A stretch of DNA of 64,000 bases, from positions 1 to 64,000 of the forward strand of contig NZ_CAJYGK010000100.1 of NCBI RefSeq assembly GCF_913773725.1, read 5' to 3'. Positions 28,775-39,584 of this stretch are shown one piece after another. The notes beneath the pieces were generated by a model. The model was not told the DNA's origin. It searched no databases and was given only the letters and a program-made list of their open reading frames with translations. Source of the DNA: an uncultured Aquabacterium sp. GTDB lineage: Bacteria > Pseudomonadota > Gammaproteobacteria > Burkholderiales > Burkholderiaceae_C. Position 1 is the stretch's first letter, and each line of letters opens with the position of its first letter. The position numbers and the translations under genes are program-made.

Positions 28775-30172
28775 TCAGTCGGATGACGCGTCGCCCGTAG
28801 CCTGGTCCGGCGCTCGCTCGTCACCCAGAAGCGAGCGCAGGTGGGCGAGCCGCTCACCGATCTTGATCTCCAGACCCCGCGCAACCGGTTGATAGAAGGA
28901 CTGGGCCGGCATTCCATCGGGGAAATAGCGCTCGCCTGCTGCCACCCCCCCTGGCTCGTCGTGGGCATAGCGGTAGCCGTCACCATGTCCGAGCTGCTTC
29001 ATCAGTTTGGTGGGCGCGTTACGCAAGTGCATGGGCACCGGTCGGGTGGTGTCCTGCTTGACCCATGCCCTCACGGCCTTGTACGCCGTGTAAGCGGCGT
29101 TGCTCTTGGGTGCGATGGCGAGGTAGATCACGCATTGAGCCAGGGTCAGCTCACCCTCCGGCGAGCCCAGGCGCTCGTAGGTTTCTGCGGCATCCAATGC
29201 CATGCGCAGGGCACGCGGATCAGCCAGCCCGATGTCTTCGCTCGCCATGCGGATCAATCGACGCACGATGTAACGGGGATCGACGCCGCCATCGACCATG
29301 CGCACGAACCAGTACAGAGCGGCATCGGGGTCCGACCCCCGCACCGACTTGTGCAGCGCCGAGATGGTGTCGTAGAACTGGTCGCCGCCCTTGTCATAGC
29401 GCCGCAGTTGCTCGCCGAGCGCTTTCTCCAGCAAGGGCTCGTCAATCTCTTCGTGCCCGCGCAGCATGGCCACCAGCGTCTCGTACGTGTTGAGCACGCG
29501 GCGCGCATCCCCGTCGGCATAGGCGATCAAGCGTGTGCGGGCAGCAGGCGTCAGCGCGGGTCCCGCCAGGGCGGCCGCCCCCTTGTCGAGCAACTGGTTC
29601 ATCGCAGGCTCGTCCATTGCGCGCAAGACGTGCACCGTGGCGCGCGACAACAGGGCCGCATTGACCTCGAACGAGGGGTTCTCGGTGGTGGCACCGATGA
29701 AGGTGAACAGCCCGGATTCGACATGCGGCAGGAAGGCGTCCTGCTGCGCCTTGTTGAAGCGGTGTACTTCGTCGACGAACACGATGGTGCGTCGACCGAC
29801 ACGGCGGGCCAGCTGCGCCTGGTCGACGGCCTCGCGGATGTCCTTGACACCGCCGAGCACCGCCGAGATGGCGATGAACTGGGCATCGAACGCCCGCGCC
29901 ATGAGCCGCGCGAGCGTGGTCTTGCCCACGCCAGGCGGCCCCCACAGGATCATCGAGTGCGGCTGCCCGGACTCGAAAGCCACGCGCAGCGGCTGCCCAG
30001 GCCCCAGCAAGTGGTCCTGGCCGACGACGTCGTCGACCGATTGCGGGCGCAGACGTTCTGCCAGGGGGGTGCCGGCAGGATGGTCGGTGCCAGACCGGTG
30101 CGCAGCCCCGTCAAGCGGGCCCGCAGCAGGGCCTCCAGGCTCAGGCAGGTCCAGGGAAAGGCTCTCTTGCAT
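28775..30172 (-). CDS. rarA: Replication-associated recombination protein A (AAA ATPase)
   Basis: A 465-residue clamp-loader-like ATPase acting at stalled replication forks (RarA/MgsA, Mgs1/WRNIP1 family). After about 30 variable residues come LAERLRPQSVDDVVGQDHLL, Walker A GPPGVGKTTLARLMA, Walker B FVDEVHRFNKAQQDAF, sensor GATTENPSFEVN and the C-terminal tetramer domain (MASEDIGLADPRALRMALDA; PTKLMKQLGHGDGYRYAHDE). ATG 30172 is the likeliest start; an upstream in-frame ATG at 30256 would add 28 residues of no family likeness. Confidence 0.95.
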   Translation of the reverse strand: MQESLSLDLPEPGGPAAGPLDGAAHRSGTDHPAGTPLAERLRPQSVDDVVGQDHLLGPGQPLRVAFESGQPHSMILWGPPGVGKTTLARLMARAFDAQFIAISAVLGGVKDIREAVDQAQLARRVGRRTIVFVDEVHRFNKAQQDAFLPHVESGLFTFIGATTENPSFEVNAALLSRATVHVLRAMDEPAMNQLLDKGAAALAGPALTPAARTRLIAYADGDARRVLNTYETLVAMLRGHEEIDEPLLEKALGEQLRRYDKGGDQFYDTISALHKSVRGSDPDAALYWFVRMVDGGVDPRYIVRRLIRMASEDIGLADPRALRMALDAAETYERLGSPEGELTLAQCVIYLAIAPKSNAAYTAYKAVRAWVKQDTTRPVPMHLRNAPTKLMKQLGHGDGYRYAHDEPGGVAAGERYFPDGMPAQSFYQPVARGLEIKIGERLAHLRSLLGDERAPDQATGDASSD

Positions 30173-30249
30173 CCCTGCATTGTCTCGCAGGCCAGCCACT
30201 TTGAAGGATGGCGCCACAGGGACCGACGGGCCTCCTGCCAAGGCCTTGC

Positions 30250-30278
30250 TGGACAAACGGCTTCATTCCTGACAGAAT
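30250..30278 (+). promoter_or_regulatory. Candidate sigma-70 promoter of the DEAD-box helicase gene
   Basis: TGGACA (30250-30255) and CAGAAT (30273-30278) are separated by exactly 17 bp and match the -35 and -10 consensus at five and four of six bases. It is the best candidate I found in the gap, but alternatives closer to the gene cannot be excluded. Confidence 0.4.
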
Positions 30279-30697
30279 ACGAGCTTCGTCCTTGCAGCGG
30301 GCACCTCATAGAGAGATGCCGACGTGGCTGCAGAGGATGAATTGAGATCATCCCCTCTGACCTTTTTCAAGCCGGGCCGGCACCGTCGGGTGTCTGCCAG
30401 TCAAGGTGGCCGGGTCGTGCAAGTGCTCCCACGGGGGCAGCTTTTGATGCTCTGCGGAGCGCACGGACCACAGCTTCAGCACACGTGTCTTGAGTTCCGG
30501 TTGGCGGCGATGCCGTCGCTTTCAAACCGACTCACCGTGACCCCCGGCGCCGAGTGCGCCCGTCACGAGGTACGGACACGATTCACAGCGACTCCACCCC
30601 GGGCCAGGCCCGCCGACCATGCTGGTCGCGCCCTGGTCTGCGTGTCCTGTTGCCATGTCTGGCAGCAGGCTGCGCATTGCATTGCTTGAAAGAAACC
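30279..30697 (+). other. Long non-coding leader upstream of the DEAD-box helicase gene
   Basis: Together with 30173-30278 this is the only gene-free stretch above 300 bases. I see no convincing gene in it: the one in-frame reading of over 100 codons (30324-30689) has no likeness to a known protein and no ribosome site. If the promoter at 30250 is used, the mRNA would have about 410 bases of leader. Long leaders are known for cold-induced RNA helicase mRNAs. Confidence 0.45.
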
Positions 30698-32716
30698 ATG
30701 TCTCACGATCAACATCAATCTGCCCCGAACGCCGACGTCTCGCACATCGACGCGCTGGCCCGTCGCCTGGAAGAAGAGCTGGACGGCCCCGAGGCCGTGG
30801 AGCAGACCGAGGCCGCCGCGCCGGAAGGCCCCACTTTCGCCGACCTGGGCCTGAGCCCGTATCTGGTGCGCGCCCTGACCGACTCGGGGTACACCCAGCC
30901 GACCGGTGTGCAGGTCCAGGCCATCCCCGCCGCCATGAACGGCGCCGACCTGCGGGTGGCATCGAGCACGGGCTCGGGCAAGACCGCCGCCTTCATGCTG
31001 CCGGCGCTCGAGCGCATCGTCGCGGCACGCGGTGACAACAGCAAGCGCCGCGAGAAGGGCAAGGTGCATGGCCCGCGTGTGCTGGTGCTCGCCCCGACCC
31101 GCGAACTGGCCCTGCAAGTGGCCAAGGCCGCCACGACCTATGGTCGCCACCTGCAGGGTCTGCGCGTGGCCACCGTGGTGGGCGGCGTGCCGTACGGCGC
31201 CCAGCTCAAGGCGCTGAAGGGCCCGCTGGATGTGCTGATTGCCACGCCTGGCCGTCTGCTGGACCACCTGGGCACCGGCGCCGCCATCCTGTCCAACCTG
31301 GAAGTCCTGGTGCTGGACGAAGCCGACCGCATGCTGGACATGGGCTTCATCGACGACATCGAGCAGATCGCTGCGGCCACGCCGGCCGAGCGCCAGACGC
31401 TGATGTTCTCGGCGACCTTTGCCGGCCACGTGGGCCAGTTGGCCCAGCGCCTGACGCACGACGCTGTGAGCATCGAGGTGGCCTCGCACACCGACAGCCA
31501 CGACAACATCGAGCAGCGTCTGCACCTGGCCGACTCGCTGCACCACAAGAACGACCTGCTGGACAAGCTGCTGACCGCCCGTGAAGTGGATCAGGCCGTG
31601 ATCTTCACCAGCACCCAGCGTGACGCCGACATCCTGGCCGACCGCCTGGCTGACATGGGCCACGCCGTGGCCGCCCTGCACGGCGGCATGCCGCAAGGCC
31701 GTCGCAACCGCGTGCTGCAGGCCCTGCGTTCGCGCCAGTTGCGCGTGCTGGTCGCCACCGACGTGGCCGCCCGCGGCATCGACGTGCCGACGATCACCCA
31801 CGTGATCAACTACGGCATGCCGATGAAGCCGGAAGACTACGTGCACCGCATCGGCCGCACGGGTCGTGCCGGTCGCTCGGGCCTGGCGGTGACGCTGGCC
31901 GAGCGCCGCGACATCCCGATGGTGCGCCGCATCGAGCGCTTCACCACCCAGCGCATCCCCGAGTCGGTCATTGCCGGCCTGGAGCCGACGGTGAAGATGC
32001 ACGCCGACCGCGGCCCGCGCCGTGACAAGCCGATGCCCGGCCAGGGCCGCCGTGACGACCGCGCCCCCCGCTTTGGCGGCAAGCGCGAAGGCGGCTGGGG
32101 TGAGCCCCGCGGCTTCGGTGGCCCGCGTGAAGAACGCCACGGCGGCGAGCGCCGTGAGTTCGCGCCGCGCGAGGAGGGCTTCAACCCGAACCGCGAAGCC
32201 CGTTTTGCCCCCCGTGAAGACGGCCCGCGTGGTTTCGGCGGCGACCGCGGTGGCTTTGGTGGCGACCGTGGCGGCTTCCGTGGCGAGCGCAAGCCTTTCG
32301 GCGACCGCCCGCAAGGTGACCGCGGTGGCTTCGGTGGCGGCGAACGCAAGTTCGGCGGCGACCGTCCGGCCTTCGGTGGTGACCGCCCGCGTGCGGACCG
32401 TCCGTTCGCCGACCGTCGCGAGCGCGGTGCCGATCCCTTTGGCGAGCGCCAGGGTGGCGACCGTCCGTTCGGTGATCGCCCCTTCGGCGACCGCCCGCAT
32501 GGCAAGCCGTTCGGCGGCAAGCCCAGCTTTGGCGGCGACCGTTTCGAAGCACGCGGTGAAGGCCGTTCGTTCGGCGACAAGCCGTTCGGTGGCAAGCCCG
32601 GTCACGGCAAGTTCGGCGACAAGCCCTCGTTCGGCGGCAAGCCGGGCGGCTTCAAGTCGGGCCCGAAGCCGGGCTTCGGCGGCAAGCGCCCGGGCTTCGG
32701 CAAGCGCGAAGGCTGA
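30698..32716 (+). CDS. rhlE: DEAD-box ATP-dependent RNA helicase with long Gly/Arg/Phe-rich tail
   Basis: A 672-residue RNA helicase. The Q motif (TFADLGLSPYLVRALTDSGY, Gln at PTGVQ), Walker A at residues 92-96 (GSGKT), PTRELALQ, DEAD at 207-210, SAT at 238-240, VATDVAARGIDVP and HRIGRTGRAGRSG are all present. From about residue 445 the protein becomes a low-complexity tail with repeats of GGDR, FGGKP and FGDRP types, which in related helicases binds RNA non-specifically and may drive condensates. It belongs to the RhlE group by its core; the exact name is less sure than the family. The terminator-like hairpin at 32732 follows. Confidence 0.93.
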   Translation: MSHDQHQSAPNADVSHIDALARRLEEELDGPEAVEQTEAAAPEGPTFADLGLSPYLVRALTDSGYTQPTGVQVQAIPAAMNGADLRVASSTGSGKTAAFMLPALERIVAARGDNSKRREKGKVHGPRVLVLAPTRELALQVAKAATTYGRHLQGLRVATVVGGVPYGAQLKALKGPLDVLIATPGRLLDHLGTGAAILSNLEVLVLDEADRMLDMGFIDDIEQIAAATPAERQTLMFSATFAGHVGQLAQRLTHDAVSIEVASHTDSHDNIEQRLHLADSLHHKNDLLDKLLTAREVDQAVIFTSTQRDADILADRLADMGHAVAALHGGMPQGRRNRVLQALRSRQLRVLVATDVAARGIDVPTITHVINYGMPMKPEDYVHRIGRTGRAGRSGLAVTLAERRDIPMVRRIERFTTQRIPESVIAGLEPTVKMHADRGPRRDKPMPGQGRRDDRAPRFGGKREGGWGEPRGFGGPREERHGGERREFAPREEGFNPNREARFAPREDGPRGFGGDRGGFGGDRGGFRGERKPFGDRPQGDRGGFGGGERKFGGDRPAFGGDRPRADRPFADRRERGADPFGERQGGDRPFGDRPFGDRPHGKPFGGKPSFGGDRFEARGEGRSFGDKPFGGKPGHGKFGDKPSFGGKPGGFKSGPKPGFGGKRPGFGKREG

Positions 32717-32731
32717 TAGACAGGGCCAGGG

Positions 32732-32752
32732 GAGGCTCACGCTGTGAGCCTC
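32732..32752 (+). terminator. Hairpin downstream of the RNA helicase gene
   Basis: GAGGCTCAC, loop GCT, GTGAGCCTC: a perfect 9-bp stem beginning 15 bases after the stop codon. The following bases (TCGCCAGCC) lack a T run, so it is a weak intrinsic terminator or an RNA 3'-end stabiliser. Confidence 0.55.
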
Positions 32753-32870
32753 TCGCCAGCCACAATGAGGGCTGGCTCAACAACATACAAAGATTCAAGG
32801 AGTGACGCGCCCTTGACGCGTCATGACGGACAGAGGCCCGGCCCCACATTGGCCCGCCCTGCCCGCTCGT

Positions 32871-33569
32871 TCAAGGCTGGTTCAGCACGTCGGCGCCCGC
32901 CGGTGGTGTGAACTGGAAACGGCTGGCCGCCAGGGCCGGCTTCGATTCGAACTGCGTGAAGTCCAGACGCGAGCGTTGCCCGAAGGCATCGAGGATTTCG
33001 AGTGCGGTCAACTGACCGCTGCGGAAACCCACGCGCACGGACTGGAACTGCCCCTCTTTGTGGCGCGGCAAGGCCTCCACCCATTCGATCGAGTTCGTTG
33101 CCTGTTGAGGCGTCGGGGTCGCGGCCGCCGCACCCGACGAAGATGCAGGCACGTTCTTGAGGGTGAAGTCCTTGTCCAGCGACCCACCTGCCAGCAAGGC
33201 GGCCGGTGTGGCACCGAGCGCTTGGCTCATCGGCCGCACGGTGACCTGATTGAGGTCGGCGTCGTACAGCCAGACCTGTTTGCCGTCGCCCACGATGAGT
33301 TGCTCCGTGGGGGTGGTGTACTGAAAACGAAAGCGATTGGGCCGCTGGAATTCCAGCGTGCCGCGCGACTGCCGTGAGCGCTTGCCATCTGGCGAGGTGA
33401 CGGTCTGCACGAAGGCCGCCCGTCCCGTGTCGACGTCCTTCACGAACGCCCGCAAGGTGGCCACCGCGTCGGCCTGGGCCGGCGCAGCCATCACGGTCAG
33501 CACGCCCAGCGCGATCGCCGGGATCACCCGCCGAGGGGCGGTAAACAAGGGAGCGCGAAACAGGTTCAT
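32871..33569 (-). CDS. lolA: Outer-membrane lipoprotein carrier protein LolA
   Basis: A 232-residue periplasmic chaperone that takes lipoproteins from LolCDE to LolB. Signal peptide RRVIPAIALGVLTVMAAPAQA is followed by the LolA fold: FVKDVDTGRAAFVQTV, SRGTLEFQRPNRFRFQYTTP, QLIVGDGKQVWLYDADLNQV and the C-terminal VRVGFRSGQLTALEILDAFG. An insert with Ala/Thr/Pro (around residue 150) is longer than in E. coli. ATG 33569 begins 14 bases after ftsK; a GTG at 33599 would overlap ftsK. ftsK-lolA is a common operon in this group. Confidence 0.93.
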   Translation of the reverse strand: MNLFRAPLFTAPRRVIPAIALGVLTVMAAPAQADAVATLRAFVKDVDTGRAAFVQTVTSPDGKRSRQSRGTLEFQRPNRFRFQYTTPTEQLIVGDGKQVWLYDADLNQVTVRPMSQALGATPAALLAGGSLDKDFTLKNVPASSSGAAAATPTPQQATNSIEWVEALPRHKEGQFQSVRVGFRSGQLTALEILDAFGQRSRLDFTQFESKPALAASRFQFTPPAGADVLNQP

Positions 33570-33583
33570 GGCAATCGATTGAA

Positions 33584-36076
33584 TCACGCTTCGTCCCACG
33601 GTGCCGAGGTGGCGCCGCCCTCCCCGCCCCGGGCAGGGGTGATGATCTCGCGGTTGCCATTGGTCGACATCGACGACACCAGGCCCGACTTCTCCATCTG
33701 CTCGAGCAGGCGCGCCGCCCGGTTGTAGCCGATGCGCAGGTGCCGCTGCACCAGCGAGATCGACGCCTTGCGATGCTGCAGCACGACGGCCACGGCGTTG
33801 TCGTACATCGGGTCCTGTTCGCCATCGCCGCCGCCCATGGGCGACCCGTCGAGGTTGCTGCCCTCGTCACTGAGCGAGCCGCCCTCGAGGATGCCCTCGA
33901 TGTAGTTGGGCTCGCCTTGCGACTTCAGGTATTCGACGACGCGGTGCACCTCGTCGTCGCTGACGAAGGCGCCGTGCACCCGCATCGGCAGGCCGGTACC
34001 AGGCGCCAGGTAGAGCATGTCGCCCTGCCCCAGCAGCGCCTCGGCGCCCATCTGGTCGAGGATGGTGCGGCTGTCGATCTTGCTGCTGACCTGGAACGAG
34101 ATCCGCGTCGGGATGTTGGCCTTGATCAGCCCGGTGATCACGTCGACCGACGGCCGCTGCGTGGCCAGGATCAGGTGGATGCCGGCGGCACGGGCCTTTT
34201 GGGCCAGGCGCGCGATCAGTTCCTCGATCTTCTTGCCGACCACCATCATCAGATCGGCGAGTTCGTCGATCACGATGACGATGTGCGGCAGGCGGTCGAG
34301 CGGCTCCGGCTCGTCCGGCGTCAGGCTGAACGGGTTGGGAATCAGCTCGCCGCGGGCCTTGGCGTCGTCCATCTTCTTGTTGTAGCCCGCCAGGTTGCGC
34401 ACGCCCATCTTGGACATGAGCTTGTAGCGGCGCTCCATTTCGCCCACGGCCCAGTTCAGCGCGTTGCCCGCCTGCTTCATGTCGGTCACGACCGGGCACA
34501 GCAGGTGTGGAATGCCTTCGTAAACGCTCATTTCGAGCATCTTCGGGTCGATGAGGATGAGGCGCACATCGCGCGCTTCGGCCTTGTACAGCAGGCTCAG
34601 GATGGTGGCGTTGATGCCCACCGATTTGCCGGAACCGGTGGTGCCGGCCACCAGGCAGTGCGGCATCTTGGCCAGGTCGGCCACCACGGGTGCGCCCACA
34701 ATGTCCTTGCCCAGACCGATGGTCAGCATGGACTGGGCATCGTGGTAGACCTGCGAGCCGAGGATCTCGGTCAGGCGGATCATCTGGCGCTTGGCGTTGG
34801 GCAACTCGAGCGCCATCAGGCTCTTGCCGGGGATGGTCTCGACCACCCGGATGCTGACCAGCGAGAGCGAGCGCGCCAGGTCCTTGGCCAGGTTGACGAT
34901 CTGAGAGCCCTTCACGCCCGTGGCCGGCTCGATCTCATAGCGGGTGATGACTGGGCCCGGCGAGGCGGCCACCACGCGCACCTCGACGCCGAAGTCCTTG
35001 AGCTTCTTCTCGATCATGCGCGAGGTCATCTCGAGCGACTCGGGCGTGATCGTTTCCATGCGCCCCGTCGCGGCGTCGAGCAGGTCGATCTGGGGCAGCT
35101 TGGTGTCGCCCAGGTCGGTGAACAGCGTCTGCTGCTTCTCCTTGATCACGCGGTCGGACTTGGGCACCTCGACCACGGGCTGCTCGATGATGAGCGGGAT
35201 GGGCTCGGCGGGCAGTTCATGGCGGACTTCCTCGACCACGCGTTCGCGTTCGATGGCCGCCTTCTCGCCGATGCGCAGGTCGATCGCTTCTTCGCGGCGC
35301 GCCTCGCGCTGCCGGCGCAGGCCATCGAACAGGCCACCGATGCGCTCCGCAACATCCAGCCAGGAAAAGCGCAGCGCCATGGCGGTGCCCGCCACCAGCA
35401 GGGCGATCCACAGCACGCCCGAGCCATTGAAGCCCAGCCAGCGCTCGCCCAGCTGACCCAGCGTCAGCCCGACAACGCCGCCAGCATGCTGGCCGGCCAG
35501 CAGGTCTTCATGCCGATACAGGCGCGACCATTCGAGTGCCGCGCTGGCCCCCATGAGGATCACCACCCCAAACCAGAAGCGCCAGGCCGAGAAAGACGGC
35601 GCATGGGCCTGGGCCGACGAGGCGCCCGCAGGCACGGTTACGGCGGCATCGCGACGCAGCCACCGGGCCAGGGAGCCCAGCCAGCTGCGAGCCCCGATGA
35701 CCAGCACCCACCATGCAGACTGGCCGAACAGGAACTGGGCCACATCGGACGCATAGGCACCAAATTGCCCGGCCCAATTGGCAGGCTCGAGGTGCTGGCC
35801 CGAGGTCGTGAACGCAGGATCCAGGCGGTTGTGGCTCCACATTGCGAGCAGGAACAACAGCCACAGCACAGCGCCGAACAACAGCGCGGCCTGAAAACGA
35901 AGCGTGTGCTCGGGGGGCGTGGCGGGTTCGGGCGTAGGCGCCAGGGCCGCGGCCATCTGGGCGCGGTGCAGGCGCCCACTTGCACGGGCCGGCGCGGCGG
36001 CGGCCTCGGCACGGCGGTCGCCACCCCGAGGGGCAGCACCGCCTTCGGTACGGAGGGATCCGAGCGGAAAGGTCAT
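33584..36076 (-). CDS. ftsK: DNA translocase FtsK
   Basis: An 830-residue cell-division DNA pump that clears the terminus and activates XerCD recombination. The N-terminal part has several membrane helices ([55 protein letters not shown]), preceded by about 50 variable residues. A short linker leads to the motor: Walker [14 protein letters not shown], Walker [38 protein letters not shown]. The C-terminal gamma winged helix ([20 protein letters not shown]) reads KOPS sites. The linker is shorter than in E. coli FtsK, so the gene is close to SpoIIIE-type length. Confidence 0.95.
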   Translation of the reverse strand: MTFPLGSLRTEGGAAPRGGDRRAEAAAAPARASGRLHRAQMAAALAPTPEPATPPEHTLRFQAALLFGAVLWLLFLLAMWSHNRLDPAFTTSGQHLEPANWAGQFGAYASDVAQFLFGQSAWWVLVIGARSWLGSLARWLRRDAAVTVPAGASSAQAHAPSFSAWRFWFGVVILMGASAALEWSRLYRHEDLLAGQHAGGVVGLTLGQLGERWLGFNGSGVLWIALLVAGTAMALRFSWLDVAERIGGLFDGLRRQREARREEAIDLRIGEKAAIERERVVEEVRHELPAEPIPLIIEQPVVEVPKSDRVIKEKQQTLFTDLGDTKLPQIDLLDAATGRMETITPESLEMTSRMIEKKLKDFGVEVRVVAASPGPVITRYEIEPATGVKGSQIVNLAKDLARSLSLVSIRVVETIPGKSLMALELPNAKRQMIRLTEILGSQVYHDAQSMLTIGLGKDIVGAPVVADLAKMPHCLVAGTTGSGKSVGINATILSLLYKAEARDVRLILIDPKMLEMSVYEGIPHLLCPVVTDMKQAGNALNWAVGEMERRYKLMSKMGVRNLAGYNKKMDDAKARGELIPNPFSLTPDEPEPLDRLPHIVIVIDELADLMMVVGKKIEELIARLAQKARAAGIHLILATQRPSVDVITGLIKANIPTRISFQVSSKIDSRTILDQMGAEALLGQGDMLYLAPGTGLPMRVHGAFVSDDEVHRVVEYLKSQGEPNYIEGILEGGSLSDEGSNLDGSPMGGGDGEQDPMYDNAVAVVLQHRKASISLVQRHLRIGYNRAARLLEQMEKSGLVSSMSTNGNREIITPARGGEGGATSAPWDEA

Positions 36077-36128
36077 CCCCGCATTGTGGCGGCTTTTCAG
36101 GGCGCCATCCGGACCGGCCCGCGCAGGA

Positions 36129-36800
36129 TCAGGCCGTGGCCGCCAGGCGGTCCTTCAGCACGACACTGCCTGTTTCCTGTGTTTCGATCAGGCCACGCTC
36201 TTCGAGGTCCTTCATCACGCGGCTGACCATTTCGCGCGACGCCCCCACGTGCTTGGCCAGATCCTGACGCGACACCTTGCCGCGGATGATCTTGGCACCA
36301 TCGTCGTCGTCGGCCATGTCGAGCAGCGCGCGCGCGACGCGACCGTACACATCGAGCAGGGCCAGCGATTCGATCTGGCGGTCGGCATTGCGCAAGCGCT
36401 GCACCAGCCCGCGCAGGATGGCGTAGGACAGCGACGAGTTCTCGGGCAGGCAGCGGGCGAACTCCGCACGGCCCAGCACCAGCACATCGGTCTGGACCTC
36501 TGCGCGCACCGTGGCCGAATGGGGCTCGTTGTCGATCAGGCTCATCTCGCCCAGATAATCGCTGGCTTCGAGCACGGCCAGGATGACTTCACGACCACGC
36601 TCGTCGGCGGCCACCACACGGGCGCGGCCATTGAGCAGAATGAACAGGGAGTTGGTCTTGCGACCACGCTCGACGATCAGCTCGCCACGGCGATAGCGGC
36701 GCTTGACGACGCCCTCCGCGATGGCCTCGGCCTGAGCCGGGGTCAGCATCGAGAACAGCGGCACTCGCCGGATCAGATCGAGATTGGACAACATGGCCAT
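36129..36800 (-). CDS. Crp/Fnr-family transcriptional regulator, Crp-like
   Basis: A 223-residue regulator. The N-terminal cyclic-nucleotide-binding fold ends in the phosphate-binding cassette region [18 protein letters not shown], close to the Crp pattern with its key Arg. A long dimer helix leads to the winged helix-turn-helix ([20 protein letters not shown]). Only one Cys is present (ARCLPE), so it is not an iron-sulfur Fnr. GAGGAG lies five bases before the ATG at 36800. It is divergent from trxB and upstream of ftsK, with 52 bases between. Confidence 0.9.
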   Translation of the reverse strand: MAMLSNLDLIRRVPLFSMLTPAQAEAIAEGVVKRRYRRGELIVERGRKTNSLFILLNGRARVVAADERGREVILAVLEASDYLGEMSLIDNEPHSATVRAEVQTDVLVLGRAEFARCLPENSSLSYAILRGLVQRLRNADRQIESLALLDVYGRVARALLDMADDDDGAKIIRGKVSRQDLAKHVGASREMVSRVMKDLEERGLIETQETGSVVLKDRLAATA

Positions 36801-36973
36801 GGCGGCTCCTCTTGGGTTTAAGACGACGAAGGCCTGTCAAGGAAAAATGGGCGGCAGGGGCCGAAATCACCTGGGGGCACGTGTGACATACAACCGTCTC
36901 TACAATTTTCGGCACGCGTGCGGCAGTTTTTAGCACTTTATGCACTCCCACGAGGAGCGCAAGCCCGGATTAA

Positions 36974-37981
<1,008 letters not shown>

Positions 37982-37984
37982 TCT

Positions 37985-38013
37985 TTGCCAAGGCGGCAGA
38001 ATCCAGCTATAAT
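37985..38013 (+). promoter_or_regulatory. Sigma-70 promoter of rpmB-rpmG
   Basis: TTGCCA (37985-37990), a 17-bp spacer and a perfect TATAAT (38008-38013) lie just after the trxB stop. The transcript would start near 38020, giving a leader of about 170 bases before rpmB. This is the clearest promoter in the window. Confidence 0.8.
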
Positions 38014-38193
38014 CTCGGTTTTGCCAATTTCGTCCCGAAACGACTGGGCGCCATCCGAGCTTTGCTCACGGTGCGCAGAGACGTCGGAAGGGTGAACCAC
38101 CAAGGCATGGAAGGCTGCCAAGCGGCAGCCCGGGCAGCCCTGCTCTGGTCACCAAATCGCAACACAAGCGCATACAGCGAACGGAGAAGCGTC

Positions 38194-38427
38194 ATGGCAC
38201 GCGTCTGTCAAGTCACGGGCAAGGGCCCGATGGTCGGGAACAATGTGTCCCACGCCAACAACAAAACCAAGCGTCGTTTCCTGCCCAACCTGCAGTACCG
38301 CCGCTTCTGGGTCGAGAGCGAAAACCGCTGGGTGCGCCTGCGCATCAGCGCCGCCGGCCTGCGTCTGGTGGACAAGGTGGGCATCGATCAGGTCCTGGCT
38401 GACCTGCGCGCCCGTGGCGAACTGTGA
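38194..38427 (+). CDS. rpmB: 50S ribosomal protein L28
   Basis: A 77-residue ribosomal protein with the family start [20 protein letters not shown], then the basic [13 protein letters not shown] and the C-terminal [19 protein letters not shown]. Only one Cys, so it is the zinc-free form. It is followed by rpmG after 14 bases, the usual pair. Confidence 0.97.
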   Translation: MARVCQVTGKGPMVGNNVSHANNKTKRRFLPNLQYRRFWVESENRWVRLRISAAGLRLVDKVGIDQVLADLRARGEL

Positions 38428-38441
38428 TTTGGAGATGAACC

Positions 38442-38612
38442 ATGGCTGCTAAAGGCGGACGCGAAAAGATTAAGCTGGAATCCACTGCGGGTACCGGCCA
38501 CTTCTACACCACGGCCAAGAACAAGAAGACCACGCCCGAAAAGCTGGAATTCATGAAGTTCGACCCCAAGGCCCGCAAGCACGTCCTGTACAAGGAAGTG
38601 AAGCTGAAGTAA
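38442..38612 (+). CDS. rpmG: 50S ribosomal protein L33
   Basis: A 56-residue protein: [20 protein letters not shown], then [20 protein letters not shown] and the ending YKEVKLK. No CxxC pairs, so it is the zinc-independent version. GGAGATG lies before the ATG. A strong terminator follows. Confidence 0.97.
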   Translation: MAAKGGREKIKLESTAGTGHFYTTAKNKKTTPEKLEFMKFDPKARKHVLYKEVKLK

Positions 38613-38639
38613 TCAGCACGAGGCACCTGCTTCACAAAG

Positions 38640-38672
38640 CCCACCCTGGCCTCGGCCTCGGTGGGTTTTTTT
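38640..38672 (+). terminator. Intrinsic terminator of rpmB-rpmG
   Basis: CCCACC (38640-38645) and GGTGGG (38660-38665) bracket a GC-rich middle (TGGCCTCGGCCTC) and are followed directly by seven T residues. It ends the ribosomal-protein transcript before fabI. Confidence 0.85.
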
Positions 38673-38774
38673 CATGGCTGTGGCAAAGGCCGCATGCCCC
38701 ATCGCGGCGTACGGTCAGGCTTGCGCCACAGGGGTGCTGCGCTGCAACATGCGGCATCTCTTCCGCCGCTGCCC

Positions 38775-39557
38775 ATGGACCCGACACTGCCCCCCTCTCT
38801 GCTTCAAGGCCAGAAGGCCCTGATTGTTGGCGTGGCCAACCAGGATTCGATCGCTACAGGGTGTGCCCGCGCATTCCGTCAGTGCGGCGCATCGCTGGCA
38901 CTGACCTATCAGAACGAGAAGGCGCGACCGCACGTCACCCCTGTGGCGGAGTCGGTGGAGGCCGAGCTGCTGTTGCCGCTGGACGTGACGGACGAGGCCC
39001 AGCTGGATGCCGTCTTCGCCGCCATTGCAGCGCGCTGGGGACGCCTGGACCTGCTCGTGCATTCGATCGCCTTTGCGCCGAAGGCCGATCTGCAGGGCGG
39101 CCTGCTGTCGAGCTCGGCGGCGGGCTTCGCGCAGGCCATGGACATCTCGTGCCACTCGTTTCTGCGGCTGGCACGGCGCGCCGTGCCGCTGATGACACAT
39201 GGCGGAACGCTGTTCGCGATGAGCTACCACGGCGCCGACAAGGTGGTGCCGAACTACAACCTGATGGGCCCGGTCAAGGCCGCACTGGAGTCGGCATGCC
39301 GCTACCTGGCTTATGAGCTGGGCCCTCGGGGCATCCGCGTGCACGCGATCTCGCCCGGTCCCATTGCGACACGGGCCGCATCAGGCCTGAAGGAGTTCGA
39401 TGTCTTGCTGGCCCACGCCGTGGCGGAGGCCCCGCTGGGCGAGCCGGTCGACATCCTGGATGTGGGCATGACGTGCGCGCACCTGGCGAGCCCGCTGGCG
39501 CGGCACCTGACTGGCGCCACGCATTACATCGACGGCGGGCTGAACATCATGGCCTGA
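38775..39557 (+). CDS. fabI: Enoyl-[acyl-carrier-protein] reductase FabI
   Basis: A 260-residue short-chain dehydrogenase that completes each round of fatty acid synthesis. The NADH loop VGVANQDSIATGCARAF, SIAFAPKADL, and the FabI-type active site SYHGADKVVPNYNLMGPVKA hold the catalytic Tyr and Lys at FabI spacing. ISPGPIATRAASGLKEF and the ending THYIDGGLNIMA are also standard. E. coli FabI has 262 residues. ATG 38775 fits this length. It follows the rpmG terminator, so it should have its own promoter. Confidence 0.9.
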   Translation: MDPTLPPSLLQGQKALIVGVANQDSIATGCARAFRQCGASLALTYQNEKARPHVTPVAESVEAELLLPLDVTDEAQLDAVFAAIAARWGRLDLLVHSIAFAPKADLQGGLLSSSAAGFAQAMDISCHSFLRLARRAVPLMTHGGTLFAMSYHGADKVVPNYNLMGPVKAALESACRYLAYELGPRGIRVHAISPGPIATRAASGLKEFDVLLAHAVAEAPLGEPVDILDVGMTCAHLASPLARHLTGATHYIDGGLNIMA

Positions 39558-39584
39558 GCCAGCCCAGTCGCCGTTCGTGCAGCC

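Noticed and set aside
30324-30689. A 121-codon frame in the helicase leader
   Set aside because: No ribosome site, no likeness to known proteins, irregular composition with many Cys, His and Arg.
30563-32740. A 725-codon minus-strand frame opposite the helicase
   Set aside because: Shadow of the helicase gene; low complexity arises from its repeats.
33740-36226. An 828-codon plus-strand frame opposite ftsK
   Set aside because: FtsK motor motifs are certain on the minus strand; the other frame has typical shadow composition.
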